Of a stretch of DNA of 24,204 bases, positions 7,714 to 21,682 are shown one piece after another. The position numbers and the translations under genes were made by a program. Where the stretch lies: contig CALSCR010000900.1 in NCBI GenBank assembly GCA_943704495.1, positions 1 to 24,204 on the forward strand, written 5' to 3'. Numbering within the stretch: the first letter of the stretch is position 1; each line of letters starts with the position of its first letter. The notes below the pieces were generated by a model that did no database searches, was not told the origin of the DNA, and was given only the letters and a program-made list of their open reading frames with translations. The DNA comes from Pigoraptor chileana (Eukaryota > Opisthokonta > Filasterea).

Positions 7714-9759
7714 ATGTCAAATAACGGAGAACTTGATCTTGGTTTTCTCGATCCTTTCGAGGACGCCGTGCGCGCCACGAGCCCGTACTTTCCGAGCAAG
7801 GCCGGAGGGCTGCCGGTTGGTTTTGACAATAGGGTCTGCTGGCGGCACAATTGACCCACAACTTCCAGCGAACGTGAATGCAATCAGCAGGCGATGTGAA
7901 TTCGTATCACTGTCATTGCTGCCAGCACTCGTCTCATTGTGCTGCATTATGGTGAGTTCGTTGGACGCACATTGTTGCTTGAGCCTGATGCAAACGAATT
8001 CAAAATGTGCAGGCATGGCTTGACTTTGAGGGCCTGCCGCCCATCGAGCGGCTCACCTGCGAGACATGTGCAGAGCCTCTGTCCTTTCTCCTCCAGCTGT
8101 ACGCGCCCCAGGACGACATTGAGCATGCGTACCATCGCACCCTGCTTGTCTTCTGCTGCAAGAAGGGCGGCTGCCACAAGGCCGCAGGAAGGCGCAGGTA
8201 TGCACTCCATGCCGCGCCCGCCAGCGCTCCGTTTAGTGCCCTGGTGCATGACTGCACTCGGGTCTGCCTGATAATCCGAACGCCTTGTGTCTTGCAGCTT
8301 TCGCGTGTTTCGCTGCCAACTGGCGCGCGTCAACAAATACTACTCGCCTGATGAACCCGCAAAGGATGATCCCTCGTTAAAGCAGTGGAGAGAGCATCGC
8401 GGTGGCGAGTTTGGTGGGTGTTGCGGTTGCCATTTTTCGCACACTTCCTGCACGAATCTCGTCAGACTTCACTCGATGTGTGATGATGTGCTGATATGAT
8501 TACTTTGGGCTGCAGCGCGCCTGTGCTGTGTGTGCGCTTCGCCGGCACCCAAAACGTGTGCGTCATGCAAGAAGGCGCACTATTGCTCGCGAGCGCACCA
8601 GACGCTTCACTGGCGCTGTGGTCACAAGGAGCTCTGTGCGGCGGCACTCGGCTCTGCTGCACAGCGCGTCCCGTTTGTTGCTTGCATCGATGCGGCGTCA
8701 GAGGCTGCACGCTCAGCACTGTTTCGCGAGTTTGAGATCTCGACGGAGCCGGGAGACAATTTTGAGGACGAAGACGCGGGGGCAGCGGATAATGCAAATG
8801 GCTCTGCATCCGACTCTGACGGCAGCGATGGCGAGGGGGACGATCAGGGGGAGAGCGCACGCCTTGAGGAGTATCGAAAGACCGTAGAGAAGCTCCAGTT
8901 GGAGCAGGACGAGGGGGAAGGTGTGGCACATTGCGACTGCTTTCTGACGCATCACCGTTGGTTTGCGCGTGTAGTCGCATTCTGCTTTGCTGATAAAGTG
9001 CCTTGGTGAGCATGTAATGAGACGCCCTGCTTGTTCGCGCGCAGACGAGGATCTGGATGATCTTTTCAAGAAGTTCGACAAGTCTGATAAGCAATTTGCG
9101 CACTTTGAAAAGACAATCAAGCGCGCACCCGAGCAGGTCATCAGGTGGGGCCATGCAGCAGCGACAAAGTGTTACTTCGGTAGTGTTGGTTCAGTGAGAC
9201 AGGCACACATTTTGTGATGTATGTTGCGCATGGCGTTGTCGTTTTATTGCTGCTAAGAAGGCATGGTGCCCATGTATTCGTTTGATGCTCTCTCGCCTTG
9301 GTTGTTGCGGGCTGACGCTGTCTTATTGTCTCTTTCTCTGCCGGTCCCGCAATTACTGTCATTGATTCAGGTACCACCGACGGGCGCCGCCTCTGTGGAT
9401 TGGCACAAAGGACATTCCGACAGCAGATGCCATACCACAGTGCGCGTGCGGCGCAAGCAGGACGTTTGAGTTTCAGGTTGGTTGTGGACTATTTGCCATC
9501 GTGGCACTTGTCTGGCCATCGCTATTAGACATTTGCGATTGCAAGTGAATCTGCTGCATCTGACAGACGACCGACCCGCGCGCAGGTACTTCCCCAACTC
9601 CTTTACTATCTTCGCGTGGACGACGATGTGTCGCTGGATAAGCTGGCGGGCGGTATCGACTGGGGTGTCCTTGCTATTTTCACGTGTGATGCAAATTGCA
9701 ACATTGCTGGCGACACAAAATACGCCGAAGAGTTTTTGTGGAGACAGGCCGTGGTATAG
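7714..9759 (+). CDS. PDCD2: PDCD2 (MYND zinc-finger ribosome-assembly chaperone)
   Basis: PDCD2 family proteins are dedicated chaperones of ribosomal protein uS5 (RPS2) in 40S assembly. Exons: 7714-7815, 8013-8197, 8298-8413, 8516-8920, 9045-9144, 9371-9476, 9586-9759; phases agree, 395 aa, stop TAG. Seen in order: N-terminal LGF...[18 protein letters not shown]; the Cys-rich [19 protein letters not shown] block; [18 protein letters not shown]; a complete MYND finger (about residues 138-176, [20 protein letters not shown] then [14 protein letters not shown]); an acidic linker (about 200-260); and the PDCD2_C domain ([56 protein letters not shown]). It is full length compared with the ~340-aa animal protein, slightly longer in the acidic linker. 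Confidence 0.93.
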
Positions 9760-10072
9760 GCGTGATAAAAATGTAAAATTGATCCACAATTTGTTGCTGC
9801 CCAATTGATAAGTCTGCACGACCACAGCCGCCGACCCACCCGAGTGACTGTGGACAGACAGATAGCCACTTTGAAACGAACGCGGGCATTTATGATATGC
9901 GAAGATGGTATAGCGAAGCAGGAGGTGTGTGAGCCAATTCGAAAGAAAGCACAGGGTGTCTGCTGGGCCATCATGGACTCCACAAGCAGTGAGAGAGAGA
10001 GAGATGAGGAGCGGCAGATAGTTTGCGCAATCCGGCAGTAAAGATTAGTGGGCAATCGGCGCCCCTGGTGGG
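9760..10072. other. Convergent intergenic gap with short (GA)n
   Basis: 313 nt between the PDCD2 and ADAM10-like stops. It contains a short GAGAGA run (about 9991-10004). Open frames on both strands show no protein character. Confidence 0.5.
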
Positions 10073-10236
10073 TCAATAATAGTCGGTTCTTGGGGCAGCC
10101 CCCGCTTGCGCCGGTTTGTATCCCATTTCGTTGAGTTGCATGGCGGCGCGGCGCACGTCAAACTGGAAGCTCTTGAGGGTCGACACAATAATCGTGTCGT
10201 CCACAGTGGGATACATGCGCTTGAGTTCACGGCATG
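10073..10236 (-). other. CUE-like ubiquitin-binding domain exon
   Basis: The last exon of the ADAM10-like gene reads CRELKRMYPTVDDTIIVSTL, then KSFQFDVRRAAMQLNEMGY. It fits the CUE pattern: the MFP-type signature (here MYP, residues 821-823), then a middle helix, then a third helix ending near LNEM. In CUE domains MFP and a C-terminal di-Leu contact ubiquitin; here the second Leu is Asn. The acceptor TTTGCTTTTAG at 10237 and donor GTGAGG at 10325 give an 89-nt phase-1 intron, and the junction and stop stay in frame. A separate small gene is unlikely, as there is no ATG before the domain in this exon. Confidence 0.6.
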
Positions 10237-13200
10237 CTAAAAGCAAAAAGGCAAGAGCAACCACGCAATGTCAGCACACCTCCCGCGGAATTCCAAGGCA
10301 CAACTCACAAGATAAAGCACCTCACCATCTCGTCGGGCGTCCACGTCACTCGGCCCAGTAACATACTGCACGGGCTCCATGGACATCGACTCCTTGTATT
10401 TATCAGGATTCGTTGCAGTATATGAGGCCGCCCCGCCAGCAACGACGATCGCAGCAACAGGCGCTGCTTTGCTCGGTCCGGGATTGCGGCGGAATGAGTT
10501 TCGCACGCGCTGGCCAAATGATCCCTGGTCGCCCACGTCCTTCTTGCGGTAGGTGACCTTAAGGAGAATGACGAGCACAACGGCGCCGCCCACGCCCGCA
10601 AGCACATAGTACCAGTTCTTCTTGAGCCACGAGAGTACTGCGTTGAGCGTGTCCGAGCTGAACAGGTTTGTGGTGTCGGGGTTATTGATGAGCTTGCACT
10701 GTGGGATTGCACCAGTGGCCGCGTTTCGCGAGTCGCACCAACCAAGGTTGTTGAGGCACCCGTACGTTGATGTCAGCGTGATGTTCTTGGGTGACGGCAT
10801 ATCGAATGTCGACGTGCACGTGCCATTGATCATGCAGCACAGTGTGCACTGCCTGTTCTCCGGCGAAAGGCATTGACAGGCAGACGTGGGCGGGGTCAGA
10901 GTGGCACAGAAGCTCTTCTTGCACTGCCCCGCGTCGCAAACAAGCGGACAGTCCTTATTGTTCGCTTCACGGCAGTTGCATCCAAAGCTGTTAAAACTCG
11001 TATCAACAGTTGCATTGATCGGGCCGCAGCCATTTTTGTTTGCGGCGCTGATGCATGGAACAAGATACAGAAGTCCTTGGTAAGCCACATGGCGCCCAAC
11101 GGCAGAGCCACTGCAACAAACGAGCGCAAAGACACTTCATGCAACAGATCTCGCGACCGATAGTTAGTCTATGGGCAAACGAACGCCAGAACCAGAGTAC
11201 CCACTTGCATGTTACTGCAGCAGCGCAGTCGCTCTCTGCCTTGCACACAACAGACGAGGACCTGAATTTGCACGTGCTGTCACAACAGACAGTCTTCAGC
11301 GGACTGCATGCGAACGCAAGTATGGACGAAGGAATATGATGAGGCCGAATTCAACGGACAGTAGCGCACAATGCATTCGTGAAACAAGAAAGGACAACAG
11401 GCGAATGGAAGGCAATCAATTAGTCTTTGTTTCGGCCCATAATCAGGCAGGGACCATGACAGAGACGCCGCAGCCTACACAGCATCGACCACGTCACCGC
11501 ACCTGCAGTCAGATCCGGACGACAGAGTGCAGTTGGCAGTGCAGCACGGGTCCACTGAAGCGCAAAGGGCTGCGTCACCGCCACAATCACACGCCTCCGA
11601 CGCAGTTACAATGAGGTCACCGCACGCAGCCGTCGTAGCTGCAAAGCAATGCGCAAATATATAGTTCAATAACACACTGATTTAGCATGCAATGCGCAAA
11701 TACACTGTTTGTGCCACTGTGCCAGTCAAGTGTAAGCACGCATCAACTTACGTTTGAAGCATGTAGCTGCCTTTGCATTGATGTTCGCCGCCATCGACGA
11801 GCGGCTGCATTCCGAGAACAGGCGATTGTTTGTCTTTGAGCCGTCCGTTGCCTGAGCAAACATGATGAAGTTTCCGTTGTCTGGCGAGGGATTGACGCAA
11901 TTGACGCTGGCGTCGTTGTCGTGCTGCATGCGACGAAAGAGCACCAATTAACACGGCACGTCATACGCGCATAATTGCCTGAATAATTGCGCATCCACTA
12001 TATCAGTCGTTGCGTGCGCACAACAACAAGCACAACAGACAACTAGAATGCGCTCGGTGCCCGCCAGGAGGAGTCGCAGTACCTTAGACCCGTGATTGTG
12101 CCCCGCTTCGTGAGCAAATGTGATTTCGGTGACAACGGTGCTGACCCTGCGACCAAAGTTCAGAGTCGTGACGAGGCCCGTGTTGAGGCTCATCATTGCA
12201 TCGCCGGTAGACAAACGAACCGGCGAGAACTTTGCGCAAATGCCCCCTGTTCGGTCCGTAAACGAAAGGTAGGCAAGTCCCAGCACGCCGTCGTTGAACT
12301 CCCGGTAGGAAAAAATGTGCGCGAGACAATACGCATCAAAGTTGGAGGATTGTGCAAAGTATCGGAGGTAATCATCCGACACGGGTGTCTCGGTGTACAC
12401 CGTGCCTGTGTTGTTGAAGTACACCGTGACCTTGCCGACGCCAAGCCCATAGCCGGAGTCCCCGGCGAAATTTGCCTGTCTGTAGATGGAGTCAGCGGCG
12501 GCGAGGTAGCTGGTGATCCGCCGGATGACCTCAGCCTGCTTTTGGAGATCTGAGAAGCCCACGCCGCCGTTAGCCATTTGAGCCACAGTGTCCGCCGTAA
12601 ATGAGTGCTCGGCAATTAGGTACACAAGGCACGTCGACTTGGCAGGATTGAACGCACGCCTCGTTCGGGCGGCAGAAGGCAGGTAGCCGGGATTGAACAT
12701 CGAGTACACTGTCTCATCCATGTTGAGGCTGCGCACATGCTCCTCCCCAACCACCGGGGGAGGCTGTGCACCGCCAAGACACCCAGCGCGGGCGAGGGGC
12801 GAAACATCCACATCACTTGCACGATACATGACGGCATTGAAGTCGTGCGCCTCGCGAAAGTAGCGATGGGAACTCTCGATGCGGAACGACTCGCCGTGTG
12901 CGTTGACAATGCCCTCCAGGCGCCCATCAAACACAGACACAATCACCTCCGACGCGCGGTCTCCTGCAATGGCAACAACGATTCCGATGCATCAGCCGCA
13001 CGCCGTGTCAGAAGGCTCATGCACATGACGTTGGCGATGGGCCGTTTTCCAAGGACTTCCGTATCCATAGTCTGAAAAACAGCACCCAATCACTCACCTT
13101 GAACAATGCCCCGGAGAAAATGTGTTTTGTCAAGGTCAATCCTGCGTGGAATACCGTCTGCATATACAGCCTCGAATTCAGCGTCCTCAAAGTGGATCCG

Positions 13201-13743
13201 GTTGGAAACGAGATGAAGTGTGAATTTCCTGTGGGACGCACAAATTTGCGTGTCAGGTAGGAATGCATGTTCATACATGTTGCTAATGCACAATTAACAG
13301 TATGCTACGCATGTGGAGCAGCGCTCGGCCATGTGCAGCACGTGGGCGACAGTGCAAGTTGCCCCAGCCCCACCGATCAAACGCCTGAAAGTCAACTGTC
13401 ATTGGTTGGACTCCACCCGATCGACGATGGCGTGTATGTGCCTCACTGATATGAGCAACGTCGAGGGTCAGAGGCTCAAAGTGCGCAATGCTGTCGTCAA
13501 GACGCCCTTGTAAATGCAAATGACACGTGGGGTACAAAACAGAACAATAACGAATAAACGAGGTGGTCAGCCCAACCGAAATGGCCACGTTGGCAATCAC
13601 GAGATGCGCAAGGTGCGCAATAGCCAAAAGGAGTGCTTACTTGTTCGTCCGTGCGCTGCGCCATCGCACACATTGACACACAGGAGCCCGATTGCCAGCA
13701 CGGAGGCCAGGATGAGAGCGCCTGCGCACCCGTTGCCCGCCAT
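10073..13743 (-). CDS. ADAM10: ADAM10-like transmembrane metalloprotease with C-terminal CUE-like domain
   Basis: Sheddase of the ADAM10/Kuzbanian type. Exons (minus): 13641-13743, 13374-13506, 13098-13228, 12083-12963, 11752-11923, 11503-11638, 11205-11303, 10326-11110, 10073-10236; all phases agree, 867 aa. Seen: signal peptide (AGALILASVLAIGLLCVNVC); prodomain with cysteine-switch candidate C184; furin-like RTRR at 222-225; metzincin site HEAGHNHGSKHD split by intron 4 (416/417) with Met-turn M437 in NFIMFA; ADAM10-type disintegrin (CGDLIVTASEACDCGGD) and Cys-rich region; membrane span about 717-737; basic stop-transfer YRKK; tail of about 130 residues. Alignment by eye runs from prodomain to membrane, which excludes leishmanolysin. 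Odd: the last exon encodes a CUE-like domain (about residues 815-852), not known to me in any ADAM. Active site complete, so likely a working enzyme. Confidence 0.9.
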
Positions 13744-14435
13744 GATTGATCTCCCTTTTCAAAGGGACGGCGAACGTGCTGCCGCTCACCAGCACGATCA
13801 CCTCTGTTTCAGATAAACAAGAACGAAAAGGTGTTTCGTGAGAATCCAAACTATATAAGGGATATGGGGTCACCAAGCAGGTGCGTGCGCACTTGTACAA
13901 TTAATTCACGCAGCGATGACCCCTTTGTCGAAATCGCATTGTGCGTGTGGGTACAGCATACTCTGTTGTGTGCAGCCATCATAAAATTGGATGATACAAA
14001 CCAACACGGGCGGTATTTCTATTTTGGGGTCTTGTCGCACGGCCCTAATCACCTCAGATTTGCCGCAAAAAGTGCAAAGAATGCGCGTCCAATCTCACAT
14101 TAATGAGCGTGCCCCCTGACGGCGGGTGGCGGCCGGCCGATTGAATTGGCCCATCGCCGCATTCGGCTGTGTTTTGGGGGGTCGCTTCAAATTCGCACCG
14201 CGCGCCCGCAGCACTGGGTGTGCCCCTCCGCCCGTCCAAATCAACGCCGGTCACGTGCCAGTCGTAACGGAATGACAACCGAGCCGATCGTAACAAATTT
14301 CAAATTCACCCGCCACTGAACGGCAAACGAATTGGCACATTGGCGAGCGTTCAAACTTGAAGGTGGTGTCATTAAACAATACTCCTCGCGAGCGCTATTA
14401 TGAAAAAAAAGAGGATCCTTTGATTTCACGCAAAA
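13744..14435. promoter_or_regulatory. Divergent promoter region, ADAM10-like / APC5
   Basis: 692 nt between two divergent start codons. It holds a TATATAAG (13852-13859), about 110 nt from the ADAM10-like ATG but in plus orientation, and a CACGTG E-box (14252-14257) about 180 nt upstream of the APC5 ATG. Neither is proven functional. Open frames here have no protein character. Confidence 0.4.
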
Positions 14436-17433
14436 ATGGTCGTGGGAACGATGACTCCGTGCAAGGTATGGATGGAGGTGCCCTCACACAACCGACAGCC
14501 CACTGCGCCGTCTTTCGCTGTTCTCTAACGGGTACCTTGCTTACACTGACAGGTTGCATTATTGCGGCTTGTGTGCGGGTACGCTGAGGGCGAATTCCCA
14601 CCGCCGGTACTTCAGCACCTCGCTGTCCAGATTGTCAGCCTCTTGGAGGTCAGTTTCCATATCCATGTCTCCGTTCGTCAATTGTCTCAAGCGGACGTGT
14701 CGCTTGTAAATATTCCGCGCGATTCGCTCATCAAATTGGCATTATACACACAGAAGGCCGAAGAGACACCTTTTTCGGAGCTTTGCGCATCCCTCATGGA
14801 CGTCGGTAATGGCGTCGTTGTACAGACACTGCAGGATGAGGTGTGCACATCGTTTGTGTGTGCGTTTTGTGTGTGTGCACGTGTGTGTTTGTACGTGTAG
14901 GTGTGTAGATTTAAGTATATGCGTGCGCGCGTTAAATTAACATGCTCATCTGTTTTGCCGATCGCAGCTGGGTTGCATTGAGACAGTTGACTATGTGTTC
15001 CAGCTTGTAAACCGGGCCCAGAGCCATGTCGAAGATGGCGTGGCAGGTGGCGCCCCACGCATTTCGGTTAACAGTCTTTTCGGTGAGGTTACTGGATTTC
15101 TGCACCTGCCACCACAATGATGTCGCCCCCCTCCCCATACTGAAAGGCTCGGCTTTTTAAAAATTCTGCAGGGCTCTATATTCGCGCTTGCGTGGTACAG
15201 TTCACAGAGATGCACTTTCAACAGGTCGCCCGTCTCTTCGAACTGCTGGCCGAGTACCAGAATGGTGGGCTTAGGCATATTTGTGTAGTATACATATTCA
15301 TTGTTTATGGATTCGTTTGTTTTGTCGATCTCTATTCTCGACCTACGTTGCTTGATGCCTTCTCTCAGCATGACTGCTCAACCAATGCCTTGTGGTGGGT
15401 GCTGTTTGCAGGCTCCACCCACACGAATGTGGTCGGCAGCTGCGAGACACCGACCAACCGCGCTGTGCACTCGGCCGTTGCCAACGGCGAGCTGCTGACT
15501 GCGATGGATGCACTCCACACGCGACCAACACGAGCCGATGGCAGCCTTTGGAGTGCCGCGCAGACCTCGCGTGCACCGCCGAATGCCCAATCGAGGAAAG
15601 CACGGGCGTCGTTCCATTACGAAAGTCTTGCTTTGGCAGGCGTACATTTCAGGTGTGTTGTTGGACCGAGCCGCTACAAATGTTGAAAAGCGATATTTGC
15701 TGTCCGGGGATGTTGTCTTCGTTGGTGCGCACCATTACGTGCGTGTATGTTGCTGTGTAGTGTCTGAATATCGGCGGCGTCACTTGACTTCATCAGGTTT
15801 GGGCACACAGAAGAGGGTCTCAAAGCGCTGGATGAAACAGTACGGATTGCACAAGGTGAGCGGATCCTATGTCTCCCCTCACACACTCCATTTCTAGGTT
15901 TTTTTTGCGATTACAATCTGCTGCCGCACCCAATCGCAACCAAACACACCCAATGCCCTTGCATCGTCCAAATGGTAGAAACCAACCACGTGGCTCGTGT
16001 TTATCTTTTCAGAATCTGGCGATTCTACGTGCATACAGTATGCCCTGGCGTGGATTGCGCATTTGGACGAGAACGGCCTTACACAGGTTTGTAAGTGTTA
16101 CTTAGCATGAACAGGGATCGTATACATATGTGCACATATATGCATATATGCACATGTGAGAAAGTGTGCGCACTCACTCGAGCTCCACACAAAACGGATG
16201 CCAATGTTACTGCAGGATGCATTGTCTGCGGCGGCCCGCCTAGCCGCTCGCTCACTAGAATTTGATCTACCGAGCCTTCACAGTCTTGCACTGCTCGTGC
16301 AGGCAGAGCGAGAGACTGGTGCTCTCGTGGACGGTAGTCGGCATGATGCCCATGACCAGCATGCGCCAAAAAATAGTCACGTGCATTCTGCAGTGGCCGG
16401 GTTTGTGGAAAAAGCCGGCGACGCAGCCTTTCGCAATGCCATCCGAGATGTGCGTCCATCTGCGCACGTGATATCCACTGCCGCTTGGGGATCGTGGGGA
16501 TGTGCGGGTCTGGAGGCAGTCTATCCTGAACTTGTAAATATATTCCATTCGACTTGTGCGAAATCGGAGGACATTGTGTTTGTGAAAGCGGCGACGGCGT
16601 TCTCCGCCGCACTCTTTCCTGACAAGTCGCGCGAGGCCGATGTTACTTTGCCGGAATGCGATGGGCAATTCGATGTGCCTGTGACGCCAGAATGGAGTGC
16701 GTGGGTGGACGTGTCACACGCCATCGTCGCCGCGAAATTTGCGGCCGATGGGGACGTTGATGCGGCGCTTTGCGCCGCGTCAGGCATTCGATGCGCACTT
16801 GAACGTGCCGCTATTACTGCTGAGGCGGCCATCAACAGTGGAGACTGTGCACTTGCACGGTCTCTGCTGGCGGCGGTTGATCCGCGGAACGGCGGCGGGC
16901 GCACCACGGCCGCGTCCCTGCGCGTGCTCGTCCTTCTCGCAGCCTCGTCAATCCACGGCGGGCAGCCCGAGCTGGCGGTGGCGCCGCTGCTTGGACTTGC
17001 GAGTGCTGCGCAGGCGCGTGGCTGGTCACGCATATGTACCGAGGCAATTCTTTATCTTGGCGAGGCGCAACTGGCTCTCGGTTGGTCGGACATTTGCCGG
17101 GAGACTGTTGAGTCTGCGCTTCCAAGCATCCTCGCGAATGGCGGCTTACTGCTTGCGGCACGGGCAAAACAGCTGTACGGCAGAGCGCTCGTCTCATGCG
17201 CGCAGGGGGAAGGATGCGCGACTGCAGGAGGACGGGCTTTGCTGCATGCAAGCACCGACGTTCTTAGCGACGCCGCGCGCCTCTTCGGGCGGGCGGAATG
17301 TGAACGGCGGGCAGCTGATTGTTTGCGCCACCTGGCGGAGGCGCACAATGCACTGGGGAACGAGTCTGTGCGCAATATCGTGGCAGCTGCGCGACAGGAT
17401 CTCCACCTCGACACAGTGAGCGCGACGTTGTGA
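14436..17433 (+). CDS. ANAPC5: Anaphase-promoting complex subunit 5
   Basis: Scaffold subunit of the APC/C ubiquitin ligase, which targets securin and cyclins for destruction. Exons: 14436-14465, 14553-14840, 14968-15082, 15172-15264, 15412-15652, 15797-15855, 16013-16086, 16216-17433; phases agree, 705 aa (animal protein about 755). Seen: N-terminal MTPCKVALLRLVCGY (animal form TPYKIAVLVLL); MHFQQVARLFELLAEYQ; the hallmark Apc5 TPR SFHYESLALAGVHFR then FGHTEEGLKALDETVRIAQ; SGDSTCIQYALAWIAHL; and a C-terminal superhelix of TPR-like repeats in one 1.2-kb exon. Identification rests on the FGH..EAL..A.RIAQ repeat and its position. A possible GT-AG intron at 14649-14691 was not used because the unspliced reading aligns without a gap. 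The donor of exon 7 is GTTTGT; a nearby GTAAGT would break frame. Confidence 0.88.
16130..16153. repeat. AT-rich palindrome in APC5 intron 7
   Basis: CATATATGCATATATG (16135-16150) is a perfect 16-nt palindrome inside a longer imperfect GTGCAC...GTGCAC-type inverted repeat. It lies in the intron before the long last exon of APC5 and could form a cruciform or hairpin. No role can be assigned. Confidence 0.7.
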
Positions 17434-17690
17434 CCGACAGACACACACAGAGGGGCATGCTGCAATGACACACGTGTCCGCCTATTGTTTGTACGAGGCT
17501 GACCACCACTTTGCTTGACGGCATTGTGTTTATATATTTACAAAACATATCGCCGAAAATACCTGACTGGACAACCCAAACATGTGGCACGACCCAGCCA
17601 TAGTCGTTCACAGCAATGAGGCCACGAACGCACGCAAAAGACAACGCAACATCTAACCACGCCAACGCAGCAGCACGCTCTACTAAGCTT

Positions 17691-18594
17691 TCAGTGGATC
17701 CCCGCTGCAATCGGTGCTGGCGACCCGGCGGCAGCTGCGACATCCTCGTCATCTTCAGGATCCAGCAGATGCTGCTGCTCCAAGATGACTCGCCACGACT
17801 CCTTCTCGTTGTGTTTAACCGATGGGTCCTTTAGCGGAATGAGGGCGGCGGCGATCACAAGCCCGGTCATAGTGAGTGACTGCGAATACACACGCGCATG
17901 TACAAGCTTTTGGTGGAAGGCCAGATGAGGATTCGAAAAAGAGAGCGCCAATGATCCTGCAAGCGACACGGCCCAAAGTCCACCTGTGTGCGACAAAGAA
18001 AACGTGAAAAATGTGTGAGACTATCTTGCGCAGAGCAAGAGAAAGATGGCATGCTTCAATAGACACTGTAAACACCCGATGAGCACATTTGTCTGCCTGT
18101 TTTGCAAAAAATTTCGACGTCAAACATCAAGCATTCTAAAGCCAGACAGGTAAAGCACCCATACCTATGATGTGAAACCTGCATCGATTCAGAACGGCCT
18201 TGTAAGTGTCAAGATGATGGTCTTTCGTCGCGACAACAGGCGCGTGCATGGATCGTTCGTGCCGGATGATGTACACCTCCCCACCCGTTGCAGCGCCGCC
18301 ACAAGTCATCACTGCAACGAAACGACAGCCGACGGAAATGGGTCACCATCACATGAAGCACTTCAGAAAGGGCGGGGACACAAAACAACCGCAACCAACG
18401 GCAAACAACCGACACCCACTCGTGACGGCAAACACCTTGAAGGGCAGCCGTGCATTGCGAAATGCAGGCGAGACGCGGTTGAGAAGCACGGATCCCCCAA
18501 GACCCACGGCGAGCGACGCAAGGCCCCACCGCGCCATTCCCGTGGCTGCAGCAGACTGCGCCGACTCAATGTCAAGTTCGTTTGCAACACGCAT
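17691..18594 (-). CDS. RCF2: Rcf2/HIG1-type mitochondrial inner-membrane protein
   Basis: Rcf2 and HIG1-domain proteins associate with cytochrome c oxidase and respiratory supercomplexes. Exons (minus): 18420-18594, 18165-18311, 17691-17983; phases agree, 204 aa. Seen: the N-terminal half matches the Rcf2 N-terminal pattern (MARWGLASLAVGLGGSVLLN then SPAFRNARLPFKVFAVT, a hydrophobic hairpin). The C-terminal half is a HIG1 domain: membrane segment GGLWAVSLAGSLALSF, matrix loop with basic residues, then KLVHARVYSQSLTMTGLVIA containing the RxxxQ HIG1 signature, and an acidic Ala/Pro-rich tail (DPEDDEDVAAAAG). The join at the exon 1/2 boundary reads AVTMMTCGGAATGG. Rcf2 is best known in fungi; single HIG1 proteins occur in animals. 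Confidence 0.75.
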
Positions 18595-18676
18595 TTTCTA
18601 TCGTGATACGAGACAGATTGTGAAAGATGTGAAAGGACTAAGGATTGAGAATGTTGGTGCTTACGTATCTATATAG
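18595..18676. promoter_or_regulatory. 82-bp bidirectional intergenic region
   Basis: Only 82 nt separate the divergent ATGs of the Rcf2-like gene (18594, minus) and the ENY2-like gene (18677, plus), if both starts are right. Promoters and 5' leaders would have to be extremely short or overlap. No clear core element was seen beyond an AT-rich TATCTATATAG just before the plus start. Confidence 0.35.
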
Positions 18677-19217
18677 ATGCAACCAATTCAAACTCACATC
18701 AGCTCGAGGAGTGAGTGCATGTGCGGGTATGCGGTTCCACAGCGTACAGGCCCACTACTGAGTGTGTGTCACTTGTGCTGCGTGTGAGTCAGCGATTTCC
18801 CGACGCCGTGGATCAGTGTGAGGTGCGAGGTGGTCAGACTTTTCCTGTTTTTTATACAGAATTACATATGCAAATACGCGAATACACACTGGCGCTTATT
18901 CATAATGACTGGTTAGAGCGAGTAGTAGAAAATCGAGCGCTCCAATCCGCTTTGTCCGAGGGAAGGCAACAAATTGAATTGAGGAGCTTTGTTGCAGGTA
19001 CCAAAAAAAACGCCAAACAGATTAGAACATAGCAAGAATGCAGCATACAGGGTGTTTTTTTTTTGTAGCAATGACAACTAAGGAATGCGCCTCAATGCCA
19101 GTGTGTCTCCAGCAGCGAAAAAACGAAACGGCCAATTCATTGCGAGCACGACAATGTCAATCAAAGCTAACGCACGCCATACGAGGCCACGCAACACATA
19201 ATTCCAAGCACCAATAG
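18677..19217 (+). CDS. ENY2: Possible ENY2/Sus1-like small protein, 106 aa
   Basis: ENY2/Sus1 is a ~100-aa helical adaptor shared by the SAGA deubiquitinase module and the TREX-2 mRNA export complex. Exons: 18677-18710 (donor GTGAGT), 18860-18997 (acceptor with strong T-rich tract, TTTTTTATACAG), 19069-19217 (acceptor T-run then GTAG); phases 1/1 agree, 106 aa. Resemblance: a Trp (LALIHNDWLERVV, family LI..GW...) followed at nearly the same spacing by ELRSFVAAMTTKECASMP (family DLVAEITPKGRALVP). After the MP the match fades, so the last exon may be wrong or further split (a GTGTGT donor follows the MP codon). Overall family call is tentative. A short spliced gene is well supported by the splice signals. 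It ends 39 nt before the convergent Src-type stop. Confidence 0.4.
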
Positions 19218-19256
19218 GCAATGCATGTGGCGAAGAGACCTGGAAGCAGCAGACGT

Positions 19257-21682
<2,426 letters not shown>

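Noticed and set aside
11948-12946. Leishmanolysin (GP63) as identity of the minus-strand metalloprotease
   Set aside because: The full site is HEXXHXXGXXHD with a following NGNFIMFA Met-turn, RTRR furin site, disintegrin-type Cys pattern and ADAM10-type membrane-proximal region. GP63 has its last His after a long insert.
13831-14296. Small frames in the ADAM10-like/APC5 spacer
   Set aside because: Short, low-complexity, no splice partners or recognisable motifs; better explained as promoter DNA.
14649-14691. Intron in APC5 exon 2 (GTCAGT...CTCAAG, 43 nt)
   Set aside because: The unspliced reading stays in frame and aligns with the animal protein at the right length; removing 43 nt would break frame.
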